Source: Acidobacteriota bacterium
GTDB lineage: Bacteria; Acidobacteriota; Terriglobia; Acidiferrales; UBA7541
NCBI GenBank assembly: GCA_003224195.1
Contig: QHYP01000051.1
Location: 44,268 to 50,479, forward strand
DNA: 6,212 nt
Reading direction: 5' to 3'
Below are positions 1-6,158 of the stretch, in pieces. The notes below the pieces were generated by a model, which was not told where the DNA came from, ran no database searches, and saw nothing but the letters and a program-made list of their open reading frames with translations. Every line of letters begins with the position of its first letter. Position 1 is the stretch's first letter. Both the position numbers and the translations under genes were made by a program.

Positions 1-510
1 CAAGGGCCGCAAAACCTTGTCCCGAGTGGCCCCGCCCGGGGAGATCAGCACCACGACGACGCGGCCGTCCGGCAGCAGCCACATCCGCGTGTGCTCAAGC
101 ACGGTCTTGCTCAGCGGTGGAGACACGATAATGCCCAGACCGTTCGAGACTTCCGCAAGGATGTGACCGGCGCGCTCGGTGATCTCGACCGGATTGTTCC
201 CGGCTGCCAGCTCCCGGCCAATCCATTCTCGGTCCTCGATGCTCAGGGTTGCCTGTGAGGCAATCTCCTGCGCGAAAAAACGATACGCTGCGGCTGTGGG
301 CACCCGTCCCGCCGACGTATGCGGCTGATACAGGAGTCCCGCATCCTCGAGGTCTGCCATCACGTTCCGGATAGTTGCTGTGCTCAGGCTTTCCTCGAAC
401 CGCATCGAAATGACGCGCGAAGAGACCGGCTCGCCCGTCTCAATATACGTCCGGACAATGTCCGCCAGAATCTGGCGGTTACGCCGTTCCTGAAGCGCTG
501 TATCCCGCAT
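1..510 (-). CDS. hrcA: Heat-inducible transcription repressor HrcA (N-terminal half, cut by window edge)
   Basis: HrcA represses class I heat-shock operons (hrcA-grpE-dnaK-dnaJ, groESL) by binding CIRCE elements, and it needs GroEL to stay active. The 170 codons visible here carry the family's hallmarks. An N-terminal winged-helix domain spans about residues 10-75, with NRQILADIVRTYIETGEPVS at 11-30, TATIRNVMADLEDAG around 44-58 and the signature PHTSAGRVPT at 63-72, followed by a YRFF segment. The start of the GAF-like domain follows at about 115-170 (GLGIIVSPP, then WLLPDGRVVVVLISPGG). The family is usually about 340-350 residues, so roughly half lies beyond the left edge; the reading frame is open to base 1. 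The ATG at 508-510 is preceded by GGAG 7 bases upstream and by an in-frame TAG further up, so no earlier start is possible. A promoter and a CIRCE-like repeat lie directly upstream. Confidence 0.96.
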   Translation of the reverse strand, partial: MRDTALQERRNRQILADIVRTYIETGEPVSSRVISMRFEESLSTATIRNVMADLEDAGLLYQPHTSAGRVPTAAAYRFFAQEIASQATLSIEDREWIGRELAAGNNPVEITERAGHILAEVSNGLGIIVSPPLSKTVLEHTRMWLLPDGRVVVVLISPGGATRDKVLRPL

Positions 511-535
511 AGCAGCGCTCCCACCGGAGCGCTAA
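511..535 (-). promoter_or_regulatory. CIRCE-like inverted repeat in the hrcA leader (putative HrcA operator)
   Basis: Read on the minus strand, the arm TTAGCGCTC (535-527) is followed by a 6-base spacer (526-521) and the arm GAGCGCTGC (520-512). The inner 7 bases of the arms, GCGCTC plus the flanking A/T, are perfectly complementary (514-520 against 527-533). The canonical CIRCE is TTAGCACTC-N9-GAGTGCTAA, so the left arm matches 8 of 9 bases, the right arm is degenerate at its outer end, and the spacer is 3 bases short. It overlaps the expected transcription start of the promoter at 541-569, and its right arm supplies the GGAG ribosome-binding site. That is the position expected for autoregulation. 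Function is inferred from position and similarity. Confidence 0.6.
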
Positions 536-540
536 CCATT

Positions 541-569
541 ATTCTAGAAAGCGTGTCAAGTTGCGTCAA
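541..569 (-). promoter_or_regulatory. hrcA promoter, sigma70-type
   Basis: On the minus strand, the -35 hexamer TTGACG (569-564) and the -10 hexamer TAGAAT (546-541) are separated by exactly 17 bases. Each matches 5 of 6 consensus positions. Transcription would begin around 533-535, inside the CIRCE-like repeat, giving a leader of about 25 bases before the hrcA ATG. A second TTGACA (558-553) lies within the spacer but has no good -10 at the right distance. Confidence 0.7.
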
Positions 570-663
570 TCCAGGAAAAACCCAAAGACACCCACGCTCC
601 AATAGCTGCATATTGGGCGGTGTTTCCTCGACCCATTCGCTCACGCAGCCACGAACCTCAGAT

Positions 664-2166
664 TCAACTGTTATCGATCTGGGCCCGCTGCAGTTTATCG
701 GAATAGTCCATATAGATCGTCTTCCATTCGGTGTAGAAATCTATCGCCGCGATGGCCGCCTCGCGGTGGCCGTTCCCCGTGTGTTTCGTTCCGCCGAACG
801 GCAAGTGCGTTTCCGCGCCGATTGTGGGCGCATTCACGTACACAATGCCCGTGTACAGGTCGCGCGTCGCCTGGAACGCCCGGTTCACGTTCCGCGTATA
901 GATGGACGCCGAGAGTCCGTACGCAACTCCGTTCGCCACCTCTAAGCCGTGTTCCAGATTCTCGATAGGTATCACTGAGACCACCGGCCCGAAAATCTCC
1001 TCTTGGGCGATACGCATCTTCGGATTGCAGTTGCCAAAAATTGTCGGCTCGTGGAACCAACCCTTGTCATACGCGCCCCCCTGAAGACGCTTCCCGCCCG
1101 TCAACAGCTTTGCGCCTTCGTTCTTCCCGATTTCGACATATTCCATCACCGTTTTGAGCTGGCTCTCGTTGATGCAAGGACCCACATCTGTCGTCGCGTC
1201 AAGCCCGTCGCCCACCCGCAACGCTTTCGCCCGCTCCACAAACCGCTCGACAAACTCCTTGTATACGGCCTTGTGAACGCCAAGCCGGCTCGCCGCCGTG
1301 CACCGCTGCCCCGTCGTCCCGAATCCACCCCAGATCGCGCCATCCACCGCCAAATCCAGGTTCGCGTCCTCCATCACCAGGATGATGTTCTTCCCGCCCA
1401 TTTCCAGGCTGTAGTGCCTGAAGTCCGGCGCGCAGGCCTCCGCAATCACTCGCCCCACTGCCGTCGACCCTGTAAAGCTGATCACCGGCACTTGGGGATG
1501 CTTCGTTAGCGCTACGCCCACTTTCGAGCCGCTGCCGCTCACAATGTTCACCACGCCCGCCGGCGCGCCCGCCTCCATCAATGCCTGCACCAGGTGATAG
1601 ACCGAAAGCGGCGTGTCCTGCGCCGGTTTGATCACCACCGTGTTCCCGCAGATCAGCGCCGGCATGATCTTCCACGAAGGAATCGCCATCGGGAAATTCC
1701 ACGGCGTAATCAACCCGCACACGCCGATCGACTGCCGCACGCTCATCGCAAACTTGTTCGGCAACTCGGACGGAGTCGTCTGCCCAAACAGCCGCCGGCC
1801 CTCGCCCGCCATGTAATAGGTCATGTCGATGGCCTCTTGGACGTCACCGCGCGCCTCCGCCAAAACTTTTCCCATCTCGCGGGTCATGTCTTTCGCATAT
1901 TCTTCCTTGCGCTCGACGAGCAGCTCTGCCGCGCGGAACAGAATCTCCCCGCGCTTTGGCGCCGGCACCAAGCGCCACTTTTTGTACGCTTCCTTCGCCG
2001 CATCCACCGCCTGGTTCACTTCTTCTTCCGTCGACGACACAAACATCCCGATCAGCTCGTCGGTGTTCGCCGGATTACGGTTCTCGTATGCTTTGCCGTT
2101 CCGAGGTTCCACCCACTCGCCGTCAATGAAGTTCTTGAAAACCTTGGCCGCCACTGCCGTCGCCAT
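664..2166 (-). CDS. NAD(P)+-dependent aldehyde dehydrogenase (ALDH superfamily)
   Basis: This is a cytosolic enzyme oxidising an aldehyde to the acid with NAD(P)+. At 500 residues it has the usual full length. Visible motifs are TPWNFP at 154-159 (N157, oxyanion hole), cofactor-binding K180 in VVIKPA, FTGST at 231-235 (Rossmann fold), E255 in LEMGGK (general base), catalytic C289 in GTTGQRCTAASR, EEIFGPV from 389 (E390, nicotinamide ribose contact) and LPFGGTKHTGNGHREA at about 455-470. All catalytic residues are present. The C-terminal end (TEWKTIYMDYSDKLQRAQID) recalls an uncharacterised bacterial ALDH group near ALDH7/semialdehyde enzymes; the substrate cannot be named from sequence. The ATG at 2164-2166 is chosen because AGGAGG sits 4 bases upstream; an in-frame ATG 22 codons earlier has no such signal and adds an unlike sequence. 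It has its own promoter and no pathway partner beside it. Confidence 0.95.
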   Translation of the reverse strand: MATAVAAKVFKNFIDGEWVEPRNGKAYENRNPANTDELIGMFVSSTEEEVNQAVDAAKEAYKKWRLVPAPKRGEILFRAAELLVERKEEYAKDMTREMGKVLAEARGDVQEAIDMTYYMAGEGRRLFGQTTPSELPNKFAMSVRQSIGVCGLITPWNFPMAIPSWKIMPALICGNTVVIKPAQDTPLSVYHLVQALMEAGAPAGVVNIVSGSGSKVGVALTKHPQVPVISFTGSTAVGRVIAEACAPDFRHYSLEMGGKNIILVMEDANLDLAVDGAIWGGFGTTGQRCTAASRLGVHKAVYKEFVERFVERAKALRVGDGLDATTDVGPCINESQLKTVMEYVEIGKNEGAKLLTGGKRLQGGAYDKGWFHEPTIFGNCNPKMRIAQEEIFGPVVSVIPIENLEHGLEVANGVAYGLSASIYTRNVNRAFQATRDLYTGIVYVNAPTIGAETHLPFGGTKHTGNGHREAAIAAIDFYTEWKTIYMDYSDKLQRAQIDNS

Positions 2167-2170
2167 ACTT

Positions 2171-2176
2171 CCTCCT
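2171..2176 (-). promoter_or_regulatory. Ribosome-binding site fixing the aldehyde dehydrogenase start
   Basis: A perfect AGGAGG on the minus strand lies 4 bases before the ATG at 2166. The spacing is short but the match is full. It decides for the 500-residue form over the 522-residue reading that begins at 2232. Confidence 0.8.
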
Positions 2177-2177
2177 G

Positions 2178-2193
2178 GAACGAAGCCTCGTTC
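2178..2193 (-). repeat. 6-bp perfect inverted repeat in the aldehyde dehydrogenase leader
   Basis: GAACGA (2178-2183) and TCGTTC (2188-2193) are perfectly complementary around a 4-base loop. In the minus-strand mRNA this hairpin would end one base before the AGGAGG ribosome-binding site, where it could affect ribosome access. As DNA it could be a small operator. No U-run follows, so it is not a terminator. A repeat this short may be chance. Confidence 0.35.
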
Positions 2194-2233
2194 GGATGCG
2201 GAATTATCGCGGGCACAACCGCGCAGAAACAAA

Positions 2234-2263
2234 ACTCTAACAAACGCTTTGAGAAATCGTCAA
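2234..2263 (-). promoter_or_regulatory. Putative aldehyde dehydrogenase promoter
   Basis: On the minus strand, the -35 TTGACG (2263-2258) is followed after 18 bases by the -10 TAGAGT (2239-2234; 4 of 6 consensus). The -35 is identical to that of hrcA. Transcription would start near 2227, giving a leader of about 60 bases that includes the hairpin at 2178-2193. The 191-base gap to the upstream amidohydrolase gene supports independent transcription. Confidence 0.5.
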
Positions 2264-2315
2264 ATTACACAGCCGCGGCGATGGCATTAACGTCTGCTCT
2301 TCGCGTTTCCGCTGG

Positions 2316-2358
2316 GGTCCGTACCCAGACAATTCTGCCCAATGAGGCGACACGGACC
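2316..2358. repeat. 7-bp inverted repeat just after the amidohydrolase gene
   Basis: GGTCCGT (2316-2322) and ACGGACC (2352-2358) are perfectly complementary across 29 bases; the second arm overlaps the last base of the amidohydrolase TAG stop. On the minus-strand transcript it would make a 3'-end stem with a large loop. No T-run follows on that strand, so it does not qualify as an intrinsic terminator. It could mark an mRNA 3' end or be coincidental. Confidence 0.25.
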
Positions 2359-3662
2359 TACTCTTTTGCATTCAGCTTCGTCTTATCAACCACCGCGACG
2401 CCACCCTTCATCACCCACCGCACGTTGCTCAAGACGATGTTGATATCCGCGAGCGGATCGCCCTCCACGGCGACTAAATCCGCAAAATATCCGGGCGCCA
2501 CCGCGCCAAGCTCTTTCTCTTTCCCCAACAGCGCCGCTGCGTTGACTGTTGCCGCCTCGAGCGCCTGCTCCGGCGTCATTCCGGCCTTCACAAACCAGCT
2601 CAGCTCCCGCGTGTTCTGGCCGAACATGGTATAAATCGCGTCGGACCCCATCACGATTTTCACGCCGGCCTTGAACGCTCGCCGCACCGTCTCCAAATTC
2701 CGGGGAATGAACGCAGCTAGCCGCTCTTTGTATCCCGGCGCATAGCCGATTTTGTCGCCGTTCTCGATGTAGTACCGGTTGTGATCCACCGTCGGAACGT
2801 AAAACGTCCCGCGCTTCGCCATCTCTCGAATCGTCGCATCGTCCATGTCCGTCGCGTGCTCCACTGAATCCGCGCCCGCGCGCACGGCGTCTCGCGCACC
2901 GTCGGGTCCATAAGAATGTACGGCGATTTTTTTCTGGAATTGATGCGCCATGTCCACCGCGGCTTTGATCTCTTCGTAGCTGTAGGTTTGGAAGCCGGTC
3001 ACGTCGTCATCCGTTCCCGTGGACGCGTACATCTTGATCACATCCGCGCCCGCGGCGAGTTGTTGCCGGACGGCTCGCAGAACCTCCGGCACACCGTCCG
3101 CCGCTCCTCCCGCGGGTGGCGCGACGCCAGGCTTAAACGGAGTGAACGTGGTGTACAGGCCATAGCCGCACACAAACATCCGAGGGCCAATCATCTCCCC
3201 CCGATTGATCAGGTCGCGCATGGCGATGTCCATGTACTGGTCCGCCCCCAAATCCCGCACTGTCGTCACACCCGCTTCAAGCGTGCGCATCGCTCCCTTG
3301 CGCGCCATGAAAACCACAAAGCCCGCATTCACGTTGTTCACCTGCTTCAGCATCGGCACGCCGAGCGCTTCTTCTGTGTAAATCGTCATGTGCGTGTGCG
3401 CGTCAATGAGTCCCGGCAGCCCCGTGAACTTCGCCAAGTCGATCACCTCGGCTCCCGGCGGAATTGTCCCTGCATCCGTCGTCACCGCGCGAATGCGCTC
3501 GCCTTGCACGATGACGATGGCGTTGCTCCAGACTTTTCCCTTGCCGTCCCAAAGCTTGCCCAAGCGCACGGCCTTGATACGTGGCGGGTTGCCTTGCGCA
3601 GACACGCTCGTCGTTGCCGCTGCGCAGGCGCACAGAATCGAGATGACACGGAGAAAACGCAT
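2358..3662 (-). CDS. Exported metal-dependent amidohydrolase (prolidase/imidazolonepropionase-like)
   Basis: This is a 434-residue member of the amidohydrolase superfamily (TIM-barrel metallohydrolases). Residues 1-22 look like a Sec signal peptide: basic RFLR, a hydrophobic core, then VSA before Q23, so the enzyme probably acts in the periplasm or outside the cell. Metal and catalytic residues are all visible: H89 and H91 in LIDAHTHM, K210 in DVIKMYAST (the carboxylated-lysine position), H249 in IAVHSYG, H269 in SVEHATD and D341 in VMGSDA. A beta-sandwich subdomain brackets the barrel (about 27-80 and 385-430, with PGYFADLVAVEGDPL). Characterised relatives cleave dipeptides or N-acyl amino acids, but specificity cannot be read here. 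GGAGG lies 6 bases before the ATG (3660-3662). It is separated from the upstream peptidoglycan-binding gene by 92 bases containing a weak promoter. Confidence 0.93.
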   Translation of the reverse strand: MRFLRVISILCACAAATTSVSAQGNPPRIKAVRLGKLWDGKGKVWSNAIVIVQGERIRAVTTDAGTIPPGAEVIDLAKFTGLPGLIDAHTHMTIYTEEALGVPMLKQVNNVNAGFVVFMARKGAMRTLEAGVTTVRDLGADQYMDIAMRDLINRGEMIGPRMFVCGYGLYTTFTPFKPGVAPPAGGAADGVPEVLRAVRQQLAAGADVIKMYASTGTDDDVTGFQTYSYEEIKAAVDMAHQFQKKIAVHSYGPDGARDAVRAGADSVEHATDMDDATIREMAKRGTFYVPTVDHNRYYIENGDKIGYAPGYKERLAAFIPRNLETVRRAFKAGVKIVMGSDAIYTMFGQNTRELSWFVKAGMTPEQALEAATVNAAALLGKEKELGAVAPGYFADLVAVEGDPLADINIVLSNVRWVMKGGVAVVDKTKLNAKE

Positions 3663-3709
3663 GGCGAGCCTCCCCAGCTGCGCTCCAAGAAAAGCGCGCG
3701 CTTCGGAGA

Positions 3710-3738
3710 CTTCTAATTCAGAAGCTTAGGGAAATCAA
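3710..3738 (-). promoter_or_regulatory. Weak putative promoter for the amidohydrolase
   Basis: On the minus strand, TTGATT (3738-3733) and TAGAAG (3715-3710) are separated by 17 bases; each matches 4 of 6 consensus positions. The expected leader is about 40 bases. The -10 is part of a short inverted repeat, CTTCT-AATTC-AGAAG (3710-3724), which could be an operator. Read-through from the protease unit remains possible because no terminator is visible between the genes. Confidence 0.35.
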
Positions 3739-3754
3739 TCGGGAACGTCTGTAA

Positions 3755-4186
3755 TTAAGGTTTTTGGCCGGTTGGCGAGGCACTCGAAGCGCTGTTTACC
3801 GGCGGCAGCGGCGCCGCGACGCCCGTCGTTTCCGAACCCAGCCCGAGCTTCTGCAGGGTCGGCGCGTCGAGTTTGCCCGTCGGATTCAATCCATGCGCCG
3901 CCTGGAACTTGCGCGCTGCCTCGATCGTGCTTGCGTCCCACTTGCCGTTTGGCTTGCCACCATAGGAGCCGTCTTTCGCGAGCGCTTGCTGGATCTCTGA
4001 AACGCGCTCGGGCGTGGGAGCTTTTTGGCCGCGCTCCCGCCTGCCGCGCCGCCTGGATTTGCGTCTCCTGCCGGCAGGGCTGGAGCTTGTGCCCTTACCG
4101 AGATTGGCGGCGCACACGTCGAACGCGCCCTCGCTTACCGCAGTGAACAGTGCAAGTCCCGCGATCAGAAGCCGGATGTTGCGCAT
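3755..4186 (-). CDS. Small exported peptidoglycan-binding-domain protein with an Arg-rich linker
   Basis: The protein has 143 residues. Residues 1-28 look like a signal peptide (RNIR, then LLIAGLALFTAV, possible cleavage after a CAA tripeptide near 25-27). An Arg/Lys-rich segment follows (40-55, 11 basic of 16). Residues about 57-117 form one peptidoglycan-binding type-1 domain: ERVSEIQQALAKDG, GKWDASTIEAARKFQAAHGL, PTGKLDAPTLQKLGLG. A Ser/Ala/Pro-rich tail ends the protein. No catalytic domain is attached, so the likely role is cell-wall binding or scaffolding outside the inner membrane; this is inference. The start at 4186 is chosen over one 12 codons upstream because GAGG sits 8 bases before it and the signal peptide then begins properly. 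The gene starts 10 bases after the DegP-like protease stop, and its GAGG overlaps that TGA, implying an operon with translational coupling. Confidence 0.85.
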   Translation of the reverse strand: MRNIRLLIAGLALFTAVSEGAFDVCAANLGKGTSSSPAGRRRKSRRRGRRERGQKAPTPERVSEIQQALAKDGSYGGKPNGKWDASTIEAARKFQAAHGLNPTGKLDAPTLQKLGLGSETTGVAAPLPPVNSASSASPTGQKP

Positions 4187-4194
4187 TCCGTGAT

Positions 4195-4198
4195 CCTC
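4195..4198 (-). promoter_or_regulatory. Ribosome-binding site overlapping the protease stop codon
   Basis: On the minus strand, GAGG (4198-4195) shares bases with the TGA stop (4199-4197) of the protease and lies 8 bases before the ATG of the peptidoglycan-binding gene. Ribosomes ending the protease would sit on the next gene's initiation region, an arrangement typical of translational coupling. Confidence 0.7.
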
Positions 4199-5765
4199 AC
4201 TGCCTGCCGTCCGCGGGCACAACGCCCGGCAGGAACACTGTCAGGATGCGGTCGGTGTCCGTGCGCCGGCGAACCTTGAACACCACGTTGTCACCGGGCT
4301 TCAGCTTGGAGACCGCTTGGTGATAATCGGAGACGGAACTGACCGCAGTGTGATTGACCTCCGTAATCACATCTCCCTGCGCGAAGCCCAAATCATCGGC
4401 AAAGCTTGCGGGCTCGACACCGGTGACGAGCACTCCTTTCTCGCCGTCCATTCCGACGCGCCGCGCCCGCTCCGAGGTCAGGTCTTCGACGCGCAGCCCA
4501 AACTCCGCCGGGGCCGCCTCGCCGGGCTGCTCTCCCGTTCGCCCGGCGCGGTCCGGAAACACCCGCGTGCGGTCTTCAACCGTCGCGGCGGTTTCTTTCT
4601 GCGTCCGGTCGCGCACGTAACCAAGCCTCAGCTTGCTGCCGATCGGCGCTTGCGCAATCGGATTCACCAGGTCGTTGCCCGTCTTCACGGCCTTGCCATT
4701 CACGGTGGTGATGACGTCGCCTGCCTTTAGGCCCGCCTTTTCCGCGGGGCTTCCTGGCTCGACACCTTCGATTACCACGCCATTTTGCGCCCCAAGCTCT
4801 TTCAGCGTGATTGGGTTTGTTCCGCGCTCTTCGGTAAAGCTCACGCCGATCGAACCGCGCGTGACCCGGCCCTGTTGCACGATCTGGTTGTAAACGGAAA
4901 TCGCCGTAGTCGACGGCAGCGCGAAGCCCACTCCTTCATATCCGCGGCTGCCTGTAATAATCGCTGTGTTGATTCCTATGACTTCGCCGGCCAGGTCAAC
5001 CAGCGGCCCGCCTGAATTCCCTGGATTGATCGCCGCATCGGTCTGCAGGAACCGCTGAAACTGTTTCGCAAGGCCCAGGCCCCCGCGGTCCTTCGCGCTG
5101 ATGATGCCGGCCGTCACTGTCGCCTGCAGTCCGAAGGGGCTTCCAATCGCCAGCACCCAATCGCCCACCTGCACGCCGTCGGAATTCCCGAGCTTCGCGG
5201 TCGGCAGCTCCTTGTTCGCCTCGATCTTGACCACCGCAAGGTCCGTCTCGTCATCCGTGCCCACGACCTTCGCCGTGTAACGGTTCGCGTCGCCGTTCAG
5301 TTGTACTTGGATCTTCGTGGCGTTTTCAATCACGTGATTGTTCGTCAGGATGTAACCGCGCTTGTCCACAATCACGCCGGATCCGAGACTCCGCTCGGCC
5401 TGCGGCGTTGCGTCCGGACGCCCGTCGAAGAATCGGTCGAAAAAGTCCTGGAACGGATCTTCCTGATCGTATGGTTGCGAGCGGCGGCGCGAGCGTTTGC
5501 GCTCCAGCACTTGCGTCGTCGAAATGTTCACGACCGCCGGCTCCACGCGGTTCACGATGCTCGCAAATGAGTTCGAAAGCTGAACCGGATCGGGCACGGC
5601 AAGCGGCGCGGCGCCCGTCAAGCTGAACCCCTTCATGGCCGAAACGCGGCCAGAAATCACGCTACCGATCAGTATCCCCACGCTCAATGTCAGGGCGATT
5701 GCCAGCGAAGCCAGTACCTTTCGCCGCTTGCCCCAATCCAGCAACTCACGCACTTGCTGTCCCAT
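4197..5765 (-). CDS. degP: DegP/HtrA-family periplasmic serine protease with two PDZ domains
   Basis: This 522-residue protease/chaperone degrades misfolded envelope proteins. Residues 17-37 are hydrophobic and follow GKRRK, so they form a membrane anchor or signal peptide (VSA at 41-43 is a possible cleavage site). The trypsin-like domain spans about 65-300, with the full triad visible: H144 in TNNHVIEN, D175 in DETDLAVVK and S251 in NPGNSGGP. An insert at 88-125 corresponds to the LA-loop region: Arg-rich (ERKRSRRR), then acidic/aromatic (DPFQDFFDRFFDG). PDZ1 is about 303-395 (GVVIEGVEPGSPAEKAGLKAGD) and PDZ2 about 420-512 (GVLVTGVEPASFADDLGFAQGD), joined by a charged, Gly-rich linker. Length and order match DegP/DegQ/MucD; these paralogues cannot be told apart here. 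AGGAG lies 8 bases before the ATG (5763-5765). It is the first gene of a unit with the peptidoglycan-binding protein. Confidence 0.95.
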   Translation of the reverse strand: MGQQVRELLDWGKRRKVLASLAIALTLSVGILIGSVISGRVSAMKGFSLTGAAPLAVPDPVQLSNSFASIVNRVEPAVVNISTTQVLERKRSRRRSQPYDQEDPFQDFFDRFFDGRPDATPQAERSLGSGVIVDKRGYILTNNHVIENATKIQVQLNGDANRYTAKVVGTDDETDLAVVKIEANKELPTAKLGNSDGVQVGDWVLAIGSPFGLQATVTAGIISAKDRGGLGLAKQFQRFLQTDAAINPGNSGGPLVDLAGEVIGINTAIITGSRGYEGVGFALPSTTAISVYNQIVQQGRVTRGSIGVSFTEERGTNPITLKELGAQNGVVIEGVEPGSPAEKAGLKAGDVITTVNGKAVKTGNDLVNPIAQAPIGSKLRLGYVRDRTQKETAATVEDRTRVFPDRAGRTGEQPGEAAPAEFGLRVEDLTSERARRVGMDGEKGVLVTGVEPASFADDLGFAQGDVITEVNHTAVSSVSDYHQAVSKLKPGDNVVFKVRRRTDTDRILTVFLPGVVPADGRQ

Positions 5766-5803
5766 GTCCCTTGCTCCTGTCTCCTCCGCGATTCAGCCAA
5801 CCG

Positions 5804-5812
5804 AGTATAGCA
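5804..5812 (-). promoter_or_regulatory. Extended -10 promoter of the DegP-like protease
   Basis: On the minus strand, TGCTATACT (5812-5804) is an extended -10 element: TGN followed by TATACT, 5 of 6 matches to TATAAT. No good TTGACA lies 16-18 bases upstream, as expected for extended -10 promoters. Transcription would start near 5797, giving a leader of about 30 bases. GGAAT at 5826-5822 could alternatively be part of an ECF-type -35, but no matching -10 is evident. The element sits within a small imperfect inverted repeat (GAGT-gctat-ACTC). Confidence 0.55.
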
Positions 5813-5885
5813 CTCCGGCGCATTCCCCTGCCCGCCGCGCTTTCGCCGTGTTCGCGGAAAACAACCTGTCCGGTCAAGCAGGTCC

Positions 5886-5904
5886 TCCGAGGGATTTCCT
5901 CGGA
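5886..5904. repeat. 7-bp perfect inverted repeat upstream of the protease promoter
   Basis: TCCGAGG (5886-5892) and CCTCGGA (5898-5904) flank a 5-base spacer, GATTT. It lies about 75 bases upstream of the protease -10. It could be a regulator site or the hairpin of a transcript; there is no U-run on either strand, so it is not a terminator. Function is unknown. Confidence 0.4.
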
Positions 5905-6061
5905 TGCCTCTAGATTGGACGCACGAGACACCCACTTTGTTGTCAGGCCCCTCTTTGGCTCCCGGTCAACCAGAGCTACCCGCTCGCGTTCTCCTCGTTT
6001 CCGATGTGCCGCTGCAATCTGCTCTTGACAACGCAGCCAGGCTTCGGCACAGTACAGACCG

Positions 6062-6154
<93 letters not shown>

Positions 6155-6158
6155 AGAG

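Noticed and set aside
576..622. Imperfect hairpin (CCAAT/ATTGG with outer CACC/GGTG) followed by T5 on the minus strand after the aldehyde dehydrogenase
   Set aside because: The stem is short, AT-containing and interrupted, and the T-run is about 9 bases away from it, so it does not meet the usual form of an intrinsic terminator.
384..644. Minus-strand 86-codon open frame overlapping the start of hrcA
   Set aside because: It overlaps hrcA in another frame and runs through the hrcA promoter and operator; hrcA is unmistakable, so this is a shadow.
2167..2232. 22-residue N-terminal extension of the aldehyde dehydrogenase from an upstream ATG
   Set aside because: It would run through the leader hairpin and ribosome-binding site; AGGAGG directly before the internal ATG and the family's usual N-terminus favour the shorter form.
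2312..2328. CTGGG/CCCAG inverted repeat after the amidohydrolase as a terminator
   Set aside because: Only 5 pairs, with no U-run on the minus strand.
1594..2634. Long + strand open frame of 346 codons opposite the aldehyde dehydrogenase and amidohydrolase
   Set aside because: It lies antisense to two well-supported enzymes, crosses their intergenic gap, is full of Arg/His/Pro as expected for the complement of GC-rich coding sequence, and resembles no family.
5870..5969. Direct repeat CCGGTCAA at 5870-5877 and 5962-5969
   Set aside because: An 8-base repeat occurring twice in GC-rich DNA; neither copy has a -10 at the right distance on the minus strand (TTGACC) and no further copies or symmetry were seen.
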